64,000 nt of DNA from Prodigiosinella aquatilis (GCA_030388725.1 CP128857.1:4712001-4776000), one strand, 5' to 3'; shown: positions 18,269 to 27,300, counted from the first letter of the stretch. Notes: a model not told the origin generated them from the sequence alone. A program made the numbers and translations.

Positions 18269-18967
18269 CTATTGGCTCCTGGTCCGGTACACTAAACGGT
18301 CACAGGTAAAGCCCACACTGACAATCAGCAGCGAACCCAGTAAGTAGATGACAGAGACGATGGCGAAGGCATCAAAGGTTCTGAAGGTTTCATTTTCAAT
18401 CTGTTTCGCAGCATAGGTCAGTTCTGCCACGCTGATCGCCATTGCCAGACTGGTTGATTTATACAATGCCAGCGATTGGCTGATTAATGGCGGAATAGAA
18501 ATACGGATTGATTGCGGTAAAATAACATCCCGCATAGCCTGAGGGAAAGTCAGGCCCAAAGCCCGGCATGCCTCCATTTGACCCTTCGCGACCGCACGTA
18601 AACCACTACGCAAATCTTCAGACATAAATGCAGCGGTATTCAACGTCAGTGCGATATAGGCAAAAAGAAATTCACTGCCGTGCTGATTAACCCATTCTGA
18701 CAAGGTATAAGGTAATACGGCGGATAAACCGAAATACCATAATAAAAGCTGAACCAGTGCCGGAACATTACGATGATATTCAACATAAATAGCAACGAAC
18801 CATCTTAAAGGCGTAATACCAGAAATACGCATAGCCGCCAAAAACAGCGCCAAAATAAAACCGGAGACCAAACATAAAATAAACAGAGTCAGTGTAGTTT
18901 CCAGGCCAGTTATCAACCATTGCAGATAAACACCCTGCAATAGTGAAAAGGGATCAAAATTCGTCAT
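18269..18967 (-). CDS. Polar amino acid ABC importer, permease
   Basis: 232-residue HisMQ-type permease. The EAA loop reads EACRALGLTFPQAMRDVILPQS, and hydrophobic segments occur throughout. It resembles GltJ-type subunits of acidic amino acid importers. Located between the binding protein gene (102-bp gap) and the second permease (1-bp gap). Confidence 0.94.
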   Translation of the reverse strand: MTNFDPFSLLQGVYLQWLITGLETTLTLFILCLVSGFILALFLAAMRISGITPLRWFVAIYVEYHRNVPALVQLLLWYFGLSAVLPYTLSEWVNQHGSEFLFAYIALTLNTAAFMSEDLRSGLRAVAKGQMEACRALGLTFPQAMRDVILPQSIRISIPPLISQSLALYKSTSLAMAISVAELTYAAKQIENETFRTFDAFAIVSVIYLLGSLLIVSVGFTCDRLVYRTRSQ

Positions 18968-19069
18968 ACGACTCGACTCCTCGGCGTATTGAAAAGCCAG
19001 GAAATAGATTCAGTGCCACATCCATTTATGGTGGATGTGGCCTACCATTTCACGATCATTTTTCCCACA

Positions 19070-19936
19070 TTATTCGGTACTGAGTTTCACTTTTTCAATA
19101 GGCTCAAGTTTGTGATCCCGTTTTACGTTATAAACGGTTTGCGGCCCCAGCCATTTATTCCAGATAGTTTCCAGTTCCCCGTCCTGCTCCATTTTTTCCA
19201 GCGTGCTGTTTACTGCCGCCAGAAATTCTGGTTCACCTTTTTTAATACCCAGTGCATTAGGTTCCCAGCCGATAGGCTGATCAATAAAAGCAAAATCGCC
19301 TTTACCTGCCTGCAGATAACGCATACCCGATGTCTGGGCAAACGCCAGACCACTCACCTTATGCTGCTGCAACGCCAGGAATCCGGAAGGCGAATCATGA
19401 TAGGTAACGATCTGTATTTTCGGGAAAGATTTACGCAGCCAGTACTCTGAGCTGGAACCAGACGTCATCCCGACACGTTTACCATTTAAGTCAGCCAGCG
19501 AGCTGTACCCAGCCGCAACAGGAACCAAAATTTTCAACGGCACCTGAAAATGCGAATCAGTAAATTCAATCTGTTTAGCGCGTTCGGGAGTGTATCCCAG
19601 CGCAGCAGAAAGAATATCAACACGTCCAATCTGTAATTCCGGGATACGTGCTTCGACAGAAAGGCTTTTTTGCACCATCCGGACACCCAGGTGATCCGCC
19701 AGCGCCTGACAAATATCCACATCGAACCCGATGATTTTACGCGTTTTTGGATCGACAAAACCTAACGGTTCCGTGGTGGAAAGTGTGCCGCAGACCATTT
19801 CACCCCGTGCCTTAATCTCCTGAAGTTGATTCGCAGAAACCGAATTAGCCATGCTGAGCAAGCCAAATAGTGAACCAGCCAGTATGCCAATGTTGATTTT
19901 TCTTTGCAGAGTACAACTTGTTTCTTGTTTAGCCAC
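19070..19936 (-). CDS. Polar amino acid ABC importer, periplasmic binding protein
   Basis: 288 residues, solute-binding protein family 3. A signal peptide is visible (INIGILAGSLFGLLSMANSV, cleaved near SANQ). The mature protein carries the family signature GFDVDICQALADHLG and the ligand Arg segment EARIPELQIGRVDI. The start is GTG 19936, supported by GGGAGG eight bases upstream. First gene of the cluster; the operon promoter must lie in the AT-rich stretch just above 19940. Similarity to glutamate/aspartate binders (GltI) is general; the ligand is not established. Confidence 0.93.
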   Translation of the reverse strand: MAKQETSCTLQRKINIGILAGSLFGLLSMANSVSANQLQEIKARGEMVCGTLSTTEPLGFVDPKTRKIIGFDVDICQALADHLGVRMVQKSLSVEARIPELQIGRVDILSAALGYTPERAKQIEFTDSHFQVPLKILVPVAAGYSSLADLNGKRVGMTSGSSSEYWLRKSFPKIQIVTYHDSPSGFLALQQHKVSGLAFAQTSGMRYLQAGKGDFAFIDQPIGWEPNALGIKKGEPEFLAAVNSTLEKMEQDGELETIWNKWLGPQTVYNVKRDHKLEPIEKVKLSTE

Positions 19937-20286
19937 CGACTAATCCTCCCAAGTGTGAATTGAAAATGAAACGACGTTAACAACAGACATTTGATTGAAT
20001 ATTTTATTTTCATAATGTCATTATGATTTTAAGAATGCATAACGAATGCCAAAATATGGATAAGTTGAGAAAGTAAAACAAGAAATGGAATAAATATTTA
20101 TATATCAGTTAGATAATGAAGACTAAACGCAACAACAGGTATGAAGAATATGCCCGTGACGCCCCTGACGACATTAACATCAGGTGTTCAGTAGTGTGAT
20201 CTGTCGCACCGTTTTGGTGAGAAATTGCTCCACAGAAGGGAAAACAAAACGCACCACTTCAATAGCCTATGTTTAGTTTTCGAACC

Positions 20287-20315
20287 AAAAAAAAAAGCCC
20301 TCCATCAAGGAGGGC
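20287..20315 (-). terminator. Rho-independent terminator of cpxP/CpxQ
   Basis: The 7-bp stem GCCCTCC (20297-20303) / GGAGGGC (20309-20315) has loop ATCAA, and on the minus strand it is followed by ten T residues (20296-20287). Confidence 0.93.
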
Positions 20316-20349
20316 GAAAAGACAGGGATGGTGTCTATGGCAAGGAAAA
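20287..20349 (-). ncRNA. cpxQ: CpxQ small RNA, released from the 3' UTR of cpxP
   Basis: Read on the minus strand, this stretch begins TTTTCCTTGCCATAGACACC and continues with ATCCCTGTC. From memory this is identical to the 5' half and seed of E. coli/Salmonella CpxQ, an Hfq-dependent RNA cut from the cpxP transcript by RNase E that represses envelope protein mRNAs. The 3' half differs in sequence but is a typical Hfq-type terminator: GCCCTCC / GGAGGGC with a 5-nt loop and ten Ts. It lies about 70 bp beyond the cpxP stop, the expected arrangement. Confidence 0.88.
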
Positions 20350-20420
20350 CAAGTACATCTTTTACACACTACTACTCTCGGCACTACTCACTACCAGGAA
20401 ATAACTCATTACTGAAAACA

Positions 20421-20921
20421 CTATTTAGACAAACTGAAATTCTGAGCATTCTGGTTCATCATCGACATTTGTTGCTGTATTTTCTGCATATACTGCTGAT
20501 GTTCCTGATCCAGAGTCTCCTTCTGCTCGGGTGTCAGCAGGTTGTACATTTGGTTGCACACCCTGGCAATTTCTACGCGGCGCGCTATCTGCATATGAAC
20601 CATTTTGCTCACTAACGCCTTGACAGCAGACGTATCAAAATTTTTCGCTACCACCAATCGGTGCATATCTTCCATATCGCCGACATCGTAAGAAGGTGTG
20701 CCATGACGAACTTGCTGCATCAAATCACGCATTTGCTGGCGCTGATGTTCCGTCAACGTCACACCATCAAACATGCTTTGCTGACTCTGGTCACATTTCA
20801 TGGCAGATTCATCGTAATGCCAGTCGCCCATTGGGAGACTTTCAGCGGCTGCCGTCACGATGATGCCGGACCCCAACATCAGCAACGAAGCAAGTGATAA
20901 TGTGGCTACGCGTCGCATCAA
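20421..20921 (-). CDS. cpxP: Periplasmic Cpx stress adaptor CpxP
   Basis: 166 residues with a signal peptide (ATLSLASLLMLGSGIIVTAA). The mature protein keeps the two LTxxQ motifs of the Spy/CpxP family: LTEHQRQQMRDLM (about 56-68) and LTPEQKETLDQE (about 129-140). CpxP binds the CpxA sensor domain and holds it inactive, and delivers misfolded pilins to DegP. Divergent from cpxRA, with a consensus CpxR box in the shared promoter. Its 3' UTR yields CpxQ. Confidence 0.96.
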   Translation of the reverse strand: MMRRVATLSLASLLMLGSGIIVTAAAESLPMGDWHYDESAMKCDQSQQSMFDGVTLTEHQRQQMRDLMQQVRHGTPSYDVGDMEDMHRLVVAKNFDTSAVKALVSKMVHMQIARRVEIARVCNQMYNLLTPEQKETLDQEHQQYMQKIQQQMSMMNQNAQNFSLSK

Positions 20922-21000
20922 TGACTCCTCAGTGTGGTGGTGGCTCAGTGCGTTAATGAGTTCAGTCTAATCGCCTTGCTGCAAACATGCGTCAGACGGT

Positions 21001-21015
21001 GTAAAACTACGTAAA
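21001..21015 (+). promoter_or_regulatory. CpxR box in the cpxP-cpxR intergenic region
   Basis: GTAAAACTACGTAAA fits the CpxR consensus GTAAA-N5-GTAAA exactly. Placed between the divergent cpxP and cpxRA starts, it can serve both CpxR activation of cpxP and autoregulation of cpxRA. Confidence 0.9.
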
Positions 21016-21069
21016 GTCATGGAATAGCGGCTATCTATGACGTATTTTGCCCATGGAGGTAGATAAATC

Positions 21070-21768
21070 ATGAATAAAATCCTGTTGGTTGATGACGATA
21101 AAGAGCTAACGTCTTTGCTCAAAGAATTGCTCGAAATGGAAGGCTTTGACGTCGTTGTCGCCTACGATGGCGAACAGGCGTTAAGCGTCCTGGATGACAC
21201 GATTGACCTGTTATTGCTGGATGTCATGATGCCGAAGAAAAACGGCATCGATACATTGAAAGAGGTTCGCCAGCGTTACCAAACTCCGGTGATCATGCTG
21301 ACAGCCCGCGGCAGCGAGCTGGATCGTGTGCTGGGTCTGGAACTGGGTGCGGATGATTATTTGCCTAAACCGTTTAATGACCGTGAACTGGTTGCGCGCA
21401 TCCGTGCCATCCTGCGCCGATCTAACTGGACGGATCAACAACATGCCGGCGAAACCAGTTCACCCACGTTGGAAGTGGATGGACTGCGGCTAAACCCTGG
21501 GCGACAGGAAGCCAGCTTTGATGATGTTGTGCTTGATCTGACAGGTACGGAGTTTACGCTGCTGTATCTGCTGGCCCAACGTCTCGGTCAGGTTGTTTCC
21601 CGCGAACATCTCAGTCAGGAAGTGCTGGGTAAACGGCTGACACCTTTTGATCGCGCTATTGACATGCATATTTCCAATCTGCGACGCAAGTTGCCAGAAC
21701 GTAAGGATGGGTTGCCCTGGTTTAAAACCCTGCGCGGGCGAGGTTATCTGATGGTTTCCACTGCATGA
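21070..21768 (+). CDS. cpxR: Envelope stress response regulator CpxR
   Basis: 232-residue OmpR-family response regulator. Receiver domain residues 1-115, with phospho-acceptor Asp51 in LLLLDVMMPKKNG, acidic DDD at 8-10 and Lys100 in YLPKPF. The winged-helix DNA-binding domain fills the C-terminal half (FDRAIDMHISNLRRKL and the GRGYLM wing). GGAGG precedes the ATG. Overlaps cpxA by 4 bp (ATGA), so the pair is translationally coupled. Confidence 0.98.
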   Translation: MNKILLVDDDKELTSLLKELLEMEGFDVVVAYDGEQALSVLDDTIDLLLLDVMMPKKNGIDTLKEVRQRYQTPVIMLTARGSELDRVLGLELGADDYLPKPFNDRELVARIRAILRRSNWTDQQHAGETSSPTLEVDGLRLNPGRQEASFDDVVLDLTGTEFTLLYLLAQRLGQVVSREHLSQEVLGKRLTPFDRAIDMHISNLRRKLPERKDGLPWFKTLRGRGYLMVSTA

Positions 21769-23135
21769 TTAATAGTCTGACCGCCCGTATTTTTGCTATT
21801 TTCTGGCTGACACTGGCACTGGTGCTGGTGCTGGTGTTGATGTTGCCAAAGCTGGATTCACGGCAACTGACATCGCTGCTCGAAAACGAACAGCGCCAGG
21901 GTCTGATGCTGAAGCAACATATTGAAGCCGAACTGGCTGCTGACCCGGCAAACGATCTACTCTGGTGGCGACGCCTTTTCCGCGTCATCGAAAAATGGGC
22001 GCCTCCTGGGCAACGCCTGTTGCTGGTCACGAGTGAAGGTCGCGTTATCGGCGTTCAGCGTAACGAAATGCAGGTAGTGCGCAACTTTATCGGTCAGTCT
22101 GATAACCCGGAGTTTCCCAAGAAGAAAAAATATGGGCGTGTTGAGCTACTTGGTCCTTTTATTGTGCATGATGGCGATGATAATTACTTGTTATACATAA
22201 TCCGACCATCCAGTAGCCCGCAATCCGATTTTATCAACCTACTGTTTGATCGCCCACTCCTGTTGTTAATCGTCACCATGCTCATCAGTTCACCACTGCT
22301 GCTGTGGCTGGCGTGGAGTCTGGCAAAACCGGCCCGTAAGCTGAAGAATGCGGCTGACGAAGTGGCTCGCGGCAATCTGCGTCAACATCCAGAACTGGAG
22401 TCAGGTCCACAGGAATTCCTGGCAACCGGCGCCAGCTTTAACCAGATGGTCAGTGCGTTGGAACGGATGGTCACCGTTCAACAACGGCTATTGTCCGATA
22501 TCTCCCACGAATTACGCACGCCGCTGACCCGTTTACAACTGGCCACGGCACTGCTTCGCCGCCGTCAGGGCGAAGGCAATGAACTCACCCGAATCGAAAC
22601 GGAAACTCAACGACTGGACAGCATGATTAACGACCTGCTGTTACTATCGCGTAATCAGCACAAGAACGAGCTATCACGGGAAGTGTTGGGTGCGGATGAA
22701 CTGTGGGACGATGTATTGGCCAATGCCAGCTTTGAAGCCGAACAGATGGGAAAAACACTGGAGATCACTTCACCACCCGGTGCCTGGATGCTGTGCTGCA
22801 ATCCATCGGCGCTCGACAGCGCATTAGAAAACGTAGTCCGTAATGCACTGCGTTATTCTCATCACCACATTACCGTGGCGTTCTCTGTGGATCGTCAGGG
22901 TGTGACCATTGTCGTCGGGAATGACGGCCCTGGTGTCAGCCCAGACGATCGTGAACAGATTTTCCGTCCGTTCTACCGTACCGATGAAGCGCGTGACAGG
23001 GAGTCTGGCGGAACCGGTCTGGGCTTGGCGATTGTGGAAAATGCCATTTCGCAACATAACGGCTGGGTAAAAGCAGATGACAGCCCGCTAGGCGGCCTGC
23101 AACTCACTATCTGGTTACCGTTGTACCAGCGTTAG
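21765..23135 (+). CDS. cpxA: Envelope stress sensor histidine kinase CpxA
   Basis: 456-residue inner membrane kinase/phosphatase. TM1 is at about residues 7-28, the periplasmic sensor domain at 29-162 and TM2 at 163-185. These are followed by HAMP, the H-box SDISHELRTPLTR with phospho-acceptor His248, N-box ENVVRNALRYS, G1 NDGPGV and G2 GGTGLGLAIV. Senses misfolded periplasmic and inner membrane protein and surface contact, and phosphorylates CpxR. A strong hairpin follows the stop. Confidence 0.98.
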   Translation: MINSLTARIFAIFWLTLALVLVLVLMLPKLDSRQLTSLLENEQRQGLMLKQHIEAELAADPANDLLWWRRLFRVIEKWAPPGQRLLLVTSEGRVIGVQRNEMQVVRNFIGQSDNPEFPKKKKYGRVELLGPFIVHDGDDNYLLYIIRPSSSPQSDFINLLFDRPLLLLIVTMLISSPLLLWLAWSLAKPARKLKNAADEVARGNLRQHPELESGPQEFLATGASFNQMVSALERMVTVQQRLLSDISHELRTPLTRLQLATALLRRRQGEGNELTRIETETQRLDSMINDLLLLSRNQHKNELSREVLGADELWDDVLANASFEAEQMGKTLEITSPPGAWMLCCNPSALDSALENVVRNALRYSHHHITVAFSVDRQGVTIVVGNDGPGVSPDDREQIFRPFYRTDEARDRESGGTGLGLAIVENAISQHNGWVKADDSPLGGLQLTIWLPLYQR

Positions 23136-23148
23136 TTTCCTGTTTATG

Positions 23149-23180
23149 ATACTGGGCGCTGAACATCCAGCGCCCAGTAT
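23149..23180 (+). terminator. Hairpin terminator of cpxRA
   Basis: Two perfect 13-nt arms, ATACTGGGCGCTG (23149-23161) and CAGCGCCCAGTAT (23168-23180), enclose a 6-nt loop 13 bp after the cpxA stop. No long T-run follows, so some read-through is possible. Confidence 0.75.
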
Positions 23181-23362
23181 ATCTCTGACGTCCATTCATT
23201 GAGTTTTTCTTTAGGTCGGGTAGAGTGTGTGCTCGACGCCGTCAGTTTTATATTCGGCGCTGACAACGGAGAAATTATCCCATTAGGCGCATGTCTTGCA
23301 TGGGAGTTCTTGGCCTAATGAGATGGGTTCTTAAATGTCACCTGACACCTCACCACAGGAAA

Positions 23363-25570
23363 ATGGGCATGAAAGGATTATTTGTACTGGCTGGCGTCGC
23401 CATTACCGTACTCAGCACTTATGCGTTCGGCTCCAGCGACGGCATCTGTGGCTTTTCAGATGCTGATTGCGGTATACCAGCACTGCCCTACCTTCTGCCT
23501 GATAACGATACCCGCACGAATCTGATGCTGCTGGAAAGCAGTCGCAATCATATTGACTTACCCATTCCCCTGCCAGTGCCGGATCAGGCCAGTTCTCGTA
23601 TTGATCCGTTCACTGCTTATCGGGTAATGGGACTGGCGGCAACGGAAGACACCACGCAGGACGTCACGCCAAACAATGCTGCGGATGCCAATGCCTCCGC
23701 CGATGATGTGGTGGCGCAGGAGAACACGGTGCTACTGCAAAAAGCCGGACTGCTCCATCTTCCATCAGCTACACAGGAAAAGCTGCGCGACCTGACACCA
23801 ATGGAGATGGAAGGACGCTGGGTTTCTAATGATTTGACTGCGTTGGCGACTTTTTTCGATGTATTGCTAAATGATAAAGATCTGGATGACGCGCAGCGTA
23901 TCTTGCTGGCACAAATCCGGATAGACATCATCTCGACCGACCATCCTTCCAAGGCAATAGCGACGGAACGGGTCAATCTGCCGGATAGTGGCCATGCGGG
24001 CGATCTCAAGCACTACCTCGATAGCGCCGCAGCGTTTTATGAAGGGAATCTTGATCAGGCGGGCAGCGGCTTCCAGCAACTGGTCAACGCCAGCCAGCCG
24101 TGGGTGGCGGAAACCGCTCGTTATATGCTGATACGCGTTGCCATTAATGACGCGATGAAAAACGCGCAGGACGAATACAACATGTTCGATGCGCGCAAGA
24201 TGGATAAACAAGCCGGACAGACCGCCGTGCAACGTATTAACGACTACCTGAAACACTATCCGCAGGGGAACTACGCAGATTCGGCTCGTGGATTGTATCG
24301 TCGTGCCTACTGGATCATTGGTGATATGCGTGAACTGGCAGAAAGTTATCAGAAAACGCTGGCATCGGTGAATAACGTCAGCGATTTACAGGAAGTCAGT
24401 AATGAAGTTGACAACAAATTGCTGGAAGACAGTCGATTTATTGCTTCGGCTGAAGTGCCCGTTCTGATGCTGGTGCAGGATATCAAACGCCTGCGTAGTG
24501 AGGATGGCTGGATGGCTCTTCCCGCGTTGAAGCAAGAAGAGATTAACCAGCAGCGACCGTGGTTTGAAAAAGCGGGCATGCGGGATGAATACCGTTACCT
24601 GCAAGCTGCATTTCAGTTTTACCAGCAGAAGGATTATGCAGCAGTACTCAAAACCATCCCCAGGACCACTCGCCAGGATCTGACCCACACTACGGCGTTC
24701 AGTTCGCAGGTTCTACGTGGTTTGGCACTGGACCATCAGAAACAATGGAGCGCCGCCACCGCGCATTGGCGCTATCTTTTAACCCTGAAAACCAACTATA
24801 CCCAACAACAGTTTCTGCAACTGGCTCTGGCGCAAACACTGGTCAACAGCGGCCACCCGGAGCTGGTGTTCACACCGGAAAGTCCGGTAACCAACCTGCG
24901 TTTTCGCTCGGCAATACTGAAAATCAGCGCGAATGCCGACCTGCTGCGTAAGCAGACCGGCCCCGAACAAAGCCATGAAGAGCGGGCGATTGCGTTACAT
25001 ACCCTGTTAACCAAACAGTTAACACACGGTGATTACGCCGGTTACCTGAAAGACAGCGCATTGTTGAAATCTATTGCGCCGCTGAAAAGCACCGAAAACC
25101 AAAGCTGGAGTGAGGATGATCTGACAGTGTTTGACTGGGACGGCAGTGATACCGAAGATGGCTATCAATGCCCGACGTTGCAACAGACGGTCACCACGCT
25201 GAGCCAGAATCCGAATGATGCCCACGCCATTAACTGCCTGGGAGAATTTTTCCTGCGCACCGGGAATACAGTGGGATTCGATTGGGGAGAAAACAATATG
25301 CTCAGCGGCCTGACGGAAGCCGTAAGCCAGTTTAATGGTGATGAGCATAACCGCCTGGATGGTTACATGCAGGTCATCGCCTCTCCGAAAGCGCCACCGG
25401 AAGACAAGAGTTATGCGCTCTACCGCGCAATTTATTGCTACGCCCCCAGCGGCTATAACGACTGTGGATCACAAAACATCAGTAAGGCGACCCGCAGAGC
25501 CTGGTTCCAACAACTCAAAACCGAATTTAAAGGCAGTCAATGGGCGATGCAGCTCAAATACTATTGGTGA
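23363..25570 (+). CDS. Large exported protein of unknown function
   Basis: I do not recognise a named family. ATG 23363 (AGGA just upstream; ATG 23369 is an equal alternative) gives about 735 residues. A signal peptide (KGLFVLAGVAITVLSTYAFG) predicts export. The mature protein is helical and rich in short Ala/Leu/Tyr repeats such as HYLDSAAAFYEGNLDQAGSGF and NYADSARGLYRRAYW. These look like degenerate tetratricopeptide/Sel1-like helical repeats, so a scaffold or peptidoglycan- or polysaccharide-associated role is conceivable. Several Cys residues (CGFSDADC near the N-terminus, CYAPSGYNDC near the C-terminus) could form disulfides. Overlaps the DUF3142 gene by 31 bp. Confidence 0.75.
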   Translation: MGMKGLFVLAGVAITVLSTYAFGSSDGICGFSDADCGIPALPYLLPDNDTRTNLMLLESSRNHIDLPIPLPVPDQASSRIDPFTAYRVMGLAATEDTTQDVTPNNAADANASADDVVAQENTVLLQKAGLLHLPSATQEKLRDLTPMEMEGRWVSNDLTALATFFDVLLNDKDLDDAQRILLAQIRIDIISTDHPSKAIATERVNLPDSGHAGDLKHYLDSAAAFYEGNLDQAGSGFQQLVNASQPWVAETARYMLIRVAINDAMKNAQDEYNMFDARKMDKQAGQTAVQRINDYLKHYPQGNYADSARGLYRRAYWIIGDMRELAESYQKTLASVNNVSDLQEVSNEVDNKLLEDSRFIASAEVPVLMLVQDIKRLRSEDGWMALPALKQEEINQQRPWFEKAGMRDEYRYLQAAFQFYQQKDYAAVLKTIPRTTRQDLTHTTAFSSQVLRGLALDHQKQWSAATAHWRYLLTLKTNYTQQQFLQLALAQTLVNSGHPELVFTPESPVTNLRFRSAILKISANADLLRKQTGPEQSHEERAIALHTLLTKQLTHGDYAGYLKDSALLKSIAPLKSTENQSWSEDDLTVFDWDGSDTEDGYQCPTLQQTVTTLSQNPNDAHAINCLGEFFLRTGNTVGFDWGENNMLSGLTEAVSQFNGDEHNRLDGYMQVIASPKAPPEDKSYALYRAIYCYAPSGYNDCGSQNISKATRRAWFQQLKTEFKGSQWAMQLKYYW

Positions 25571-26301
25571 CGCGTATCGCCTTGCTGACCAGCCTTTTAG
25601 TGCTTAGTCCGGTGGCTTATAGCGCCGTTAACGCCGCCCACTATCATGCATTCTGGTTGTGGGCAGCTGTCCGGCCTCAGCCAGTGTTGCATCAGGCAGA
25701 GACACTTTATCTGCATCAGGGAGAGATCACCCGTCGTCAGGGCAAAACCGTCTTTCTGCGACAGGGAATTCCTGTCAGCAAGCTGCATATCAACCATCTG
25801 TGGCTCACCTATCGCGTCTCAACACTGAACATCAGTGAAAAGCAGCTACGCAGAATGTTAAAAATACGGGAGAAATGGCTCTCCAACGGGAACCAGGTTG
25901 CGGGTATTCAAATTGATTTCGACGCACGAAGCTATGAATTAGCACATTACGTAACCTTTCTGCAGACACTGCGGCGACAGTTGCCCACAGCGTGCCGCCT
26001 GAGCGTTACCGGCCTGCTGGACTGGGCGAAAACCGGTGACATTAAGCAGCTTAACCGACTGAATCACGTCGTGGATGAACTGGTGGTACAAACCTATCAG
26101 GGACGCCATACCATCAATAATTACCGCGATTATCTGCCTGCCCTGCTGGCACTGAAAGTTCCCTTTCGTATTGGGCTAATACAGCACGGACGGTGGGACG
26201 AGCGCTGGCAATATCGACTAGCCGCTTCACCTTTCTACCGCGGCGAAGCGGTATTTCTTATCAATCCGGTTCCTGCCCGACGGGTGCCGATCACCCACTG
26301 A
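25540..26301 (+). CDS. DUF3142 family exported protein
   Basis: 253 residues. ATG 25540 has AAAGG six bases upstream and lies inside the end of the preceding gene. A GTG at 25567 that overlaps that gene's TGA would be the alternative start just before the hydrophobic segment (ALLTSLLVLSPVAYSA). The mature part shows the family landmarks HAFWLWA, then GIQIDFDAR (residues 122-130) and LSVTGLLDW. These alternating strands with acidic ends look like a TIM-barrel glycosidase-type core, but no catalytic activity is established. Always read together with the large exported protein before it, it forms a two-gene module. Confidence 0.8.
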   Translation: MGDAAQILLVTRIALLTSLLVLSPVAYSAVNAAHYHAFWLWAAVRPQPVLHQAETLYLHQGEITRRQGKTVFLRQGIPVSKLHINHLWLTYRVSTLNISEKQLRRMLKIREKWLSNGNQVAGIQIDFDARSYELAHYVTFLQTLRRQLPTACRLSVTGLLDWAKTGDIKQLNRLNHVVDELVVQTYQGRHTINNYRDYLPALLALKVPFRIGLIQHGRWDERWQYRLAASPFYRGEAVFLINPVPARRVPITH

Positions 26302-26371
26302 GTCGATTTTCTGCGAACCAGATAGAAGTATGGTTCACCACCTTTCTGATAAGTATCGATATCACTAAAGA

Positions 26372-26836
26372 CTAGCGCCGACCACCAAATCCGTTCTGTC
26401 GCCAGGCTTCGTAGCTAATAATCGCCACCGAATTAGAAAGATTCAGGCTGCGACAGTCAGGCTCCATTGGAATGCGGATACGACATTCCGGCGCAAAACC
26501 GTTACGAATAGCATCCGGCAGTCCAGACGTTTCCGAACCGAACAGCAACACATCTCCGGGCTGATAATTGGGCTCGTCATATGGACGACTACCTTTGGTG
26601 GTGCAGGCGAAAATACGGCATCCTTCCACCGCCTGCAGAAATTCCTGATAGTTTTTATGACGACTGACACTGGCCAGATCGTGATAATCCAGTCCGGCAC
26701 GGCGCAATTTTTTTTCTTCAAAATCAAAACCGAACGGTTCAATCAAATGCAGGAAACAGCCATTGTTGGCGGCCAGCCGGATGATATTGCCAGTATTGGG
26801 TGCAATTTGTGGCTCGTAGAGCGCAATATGAAACAT
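26372..26836 (-). CDS. trmL: tRNA (cytidine/uridine-2'-O)-methyltransferase TrmL
   Basis: 154-residue SPOUT-class enzyme that 2'-O-methylates the wobble nucleotide 34 of tRNA-Leu with S-adenosylmethionine. Motifs: the N-terminal LYEPQIAPNTGNIIRLAAN (substrate Arg), the knot-forming LLFGSETSGLP and IPMEPDCRSLNLSNSVAI. Monocistronic; converges on the DUF3142 gene with a 70-bp gap. Confidence 0.96.
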   Translation of the reverse strand: MFHIALYEPQIAPNTGNIIRLAANNGCFLHLIEPFGFDFEEKKLRRAGLDYHDLASVSRHKNYQEFLQAVEGCRIFACTTKGSRPYDEPNYQPGDVLLFGSETSGLPDAIRNGFAPECRIRIPMEPDCRSLNLSNSVAIISYEAWRQNGFGGRR

Positions 26837-27004
26837 GGGATGACGTCAATCGCAAAGAAAATTTTGATGGCAGTATATATCATTCATAGGGATCACCCCA
26901 AAACCGGGGATCACCAGTACCGGTGTCTATGTCAGGACGATTCATTGATTGACGATTATACTTAAGATACGTTTACTAAAATGGACTATTGTTACCGAGG
27001 TCAT

Positions 27005-27283
27005 ATGAATAAAACACTTATCCCGGTCATACTACTGACTTCGCTGCTACTGCCGCTGGCGGTACAGGCCGGTAATGCACAGGCGCCTTCAGCCCAGCAG
27101 AAAGAATTTGATAACGGCATTAGCAGCCAGAAAAAGCTGCTACAGAATATGCAACAGAATCAAAAGATACATCAACAGAGCCTGAATCAGGATATCAAGC
27201 AGCGCAGCCGTGAACAGCAACAGCAGTTGCAATTACAGCTCCAGCAACAACGACTACAGGCACAGAAACCGAATTCAAAATAA
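27005..27283 (+). CDS. DUF2756 family exported protein (YhhA-like)
   Basis: 92 residues from ATG 27005, with GAGG four bases upstream; the frame is open further 5' but without a ribosome site. A signal peptide (LIPVILLTSLLLPLAVQA) is followed by a short, very Gln-rich, probably coiled-coil mature part. Position next to the ugp genes corresponds to yhhA beside ugpQ in E. coli. Function unknown. Faces the AEC transporter gene with only 17 bp between stops. Confidence 0.8.
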   Translation: MNKTLIPVILLTSLLLPLAVQAGNAQAPSAQQKEFDNGISSQKKLLQNMQQNQKIHQQSLNQDIKQRSREQQQQLQLQLQQQRLQAQKPNSK

Positions 27284-27300
27284 CGCAGCAGAACCGGACA

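Larger units (their letters stand above)
19937..20420. other. Intergenic region upstream of the ABC cluster and downstream of cpxP
   Basis: 484 bp. The first 180 bp are AT-rich and must carry the promoter of the minus-strand importer operon. The remainder is the 3' untranslated region of cpxP, which ends in the CpxQ small RNA and its terminator at 20287-20315. Confidence 0.6.
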
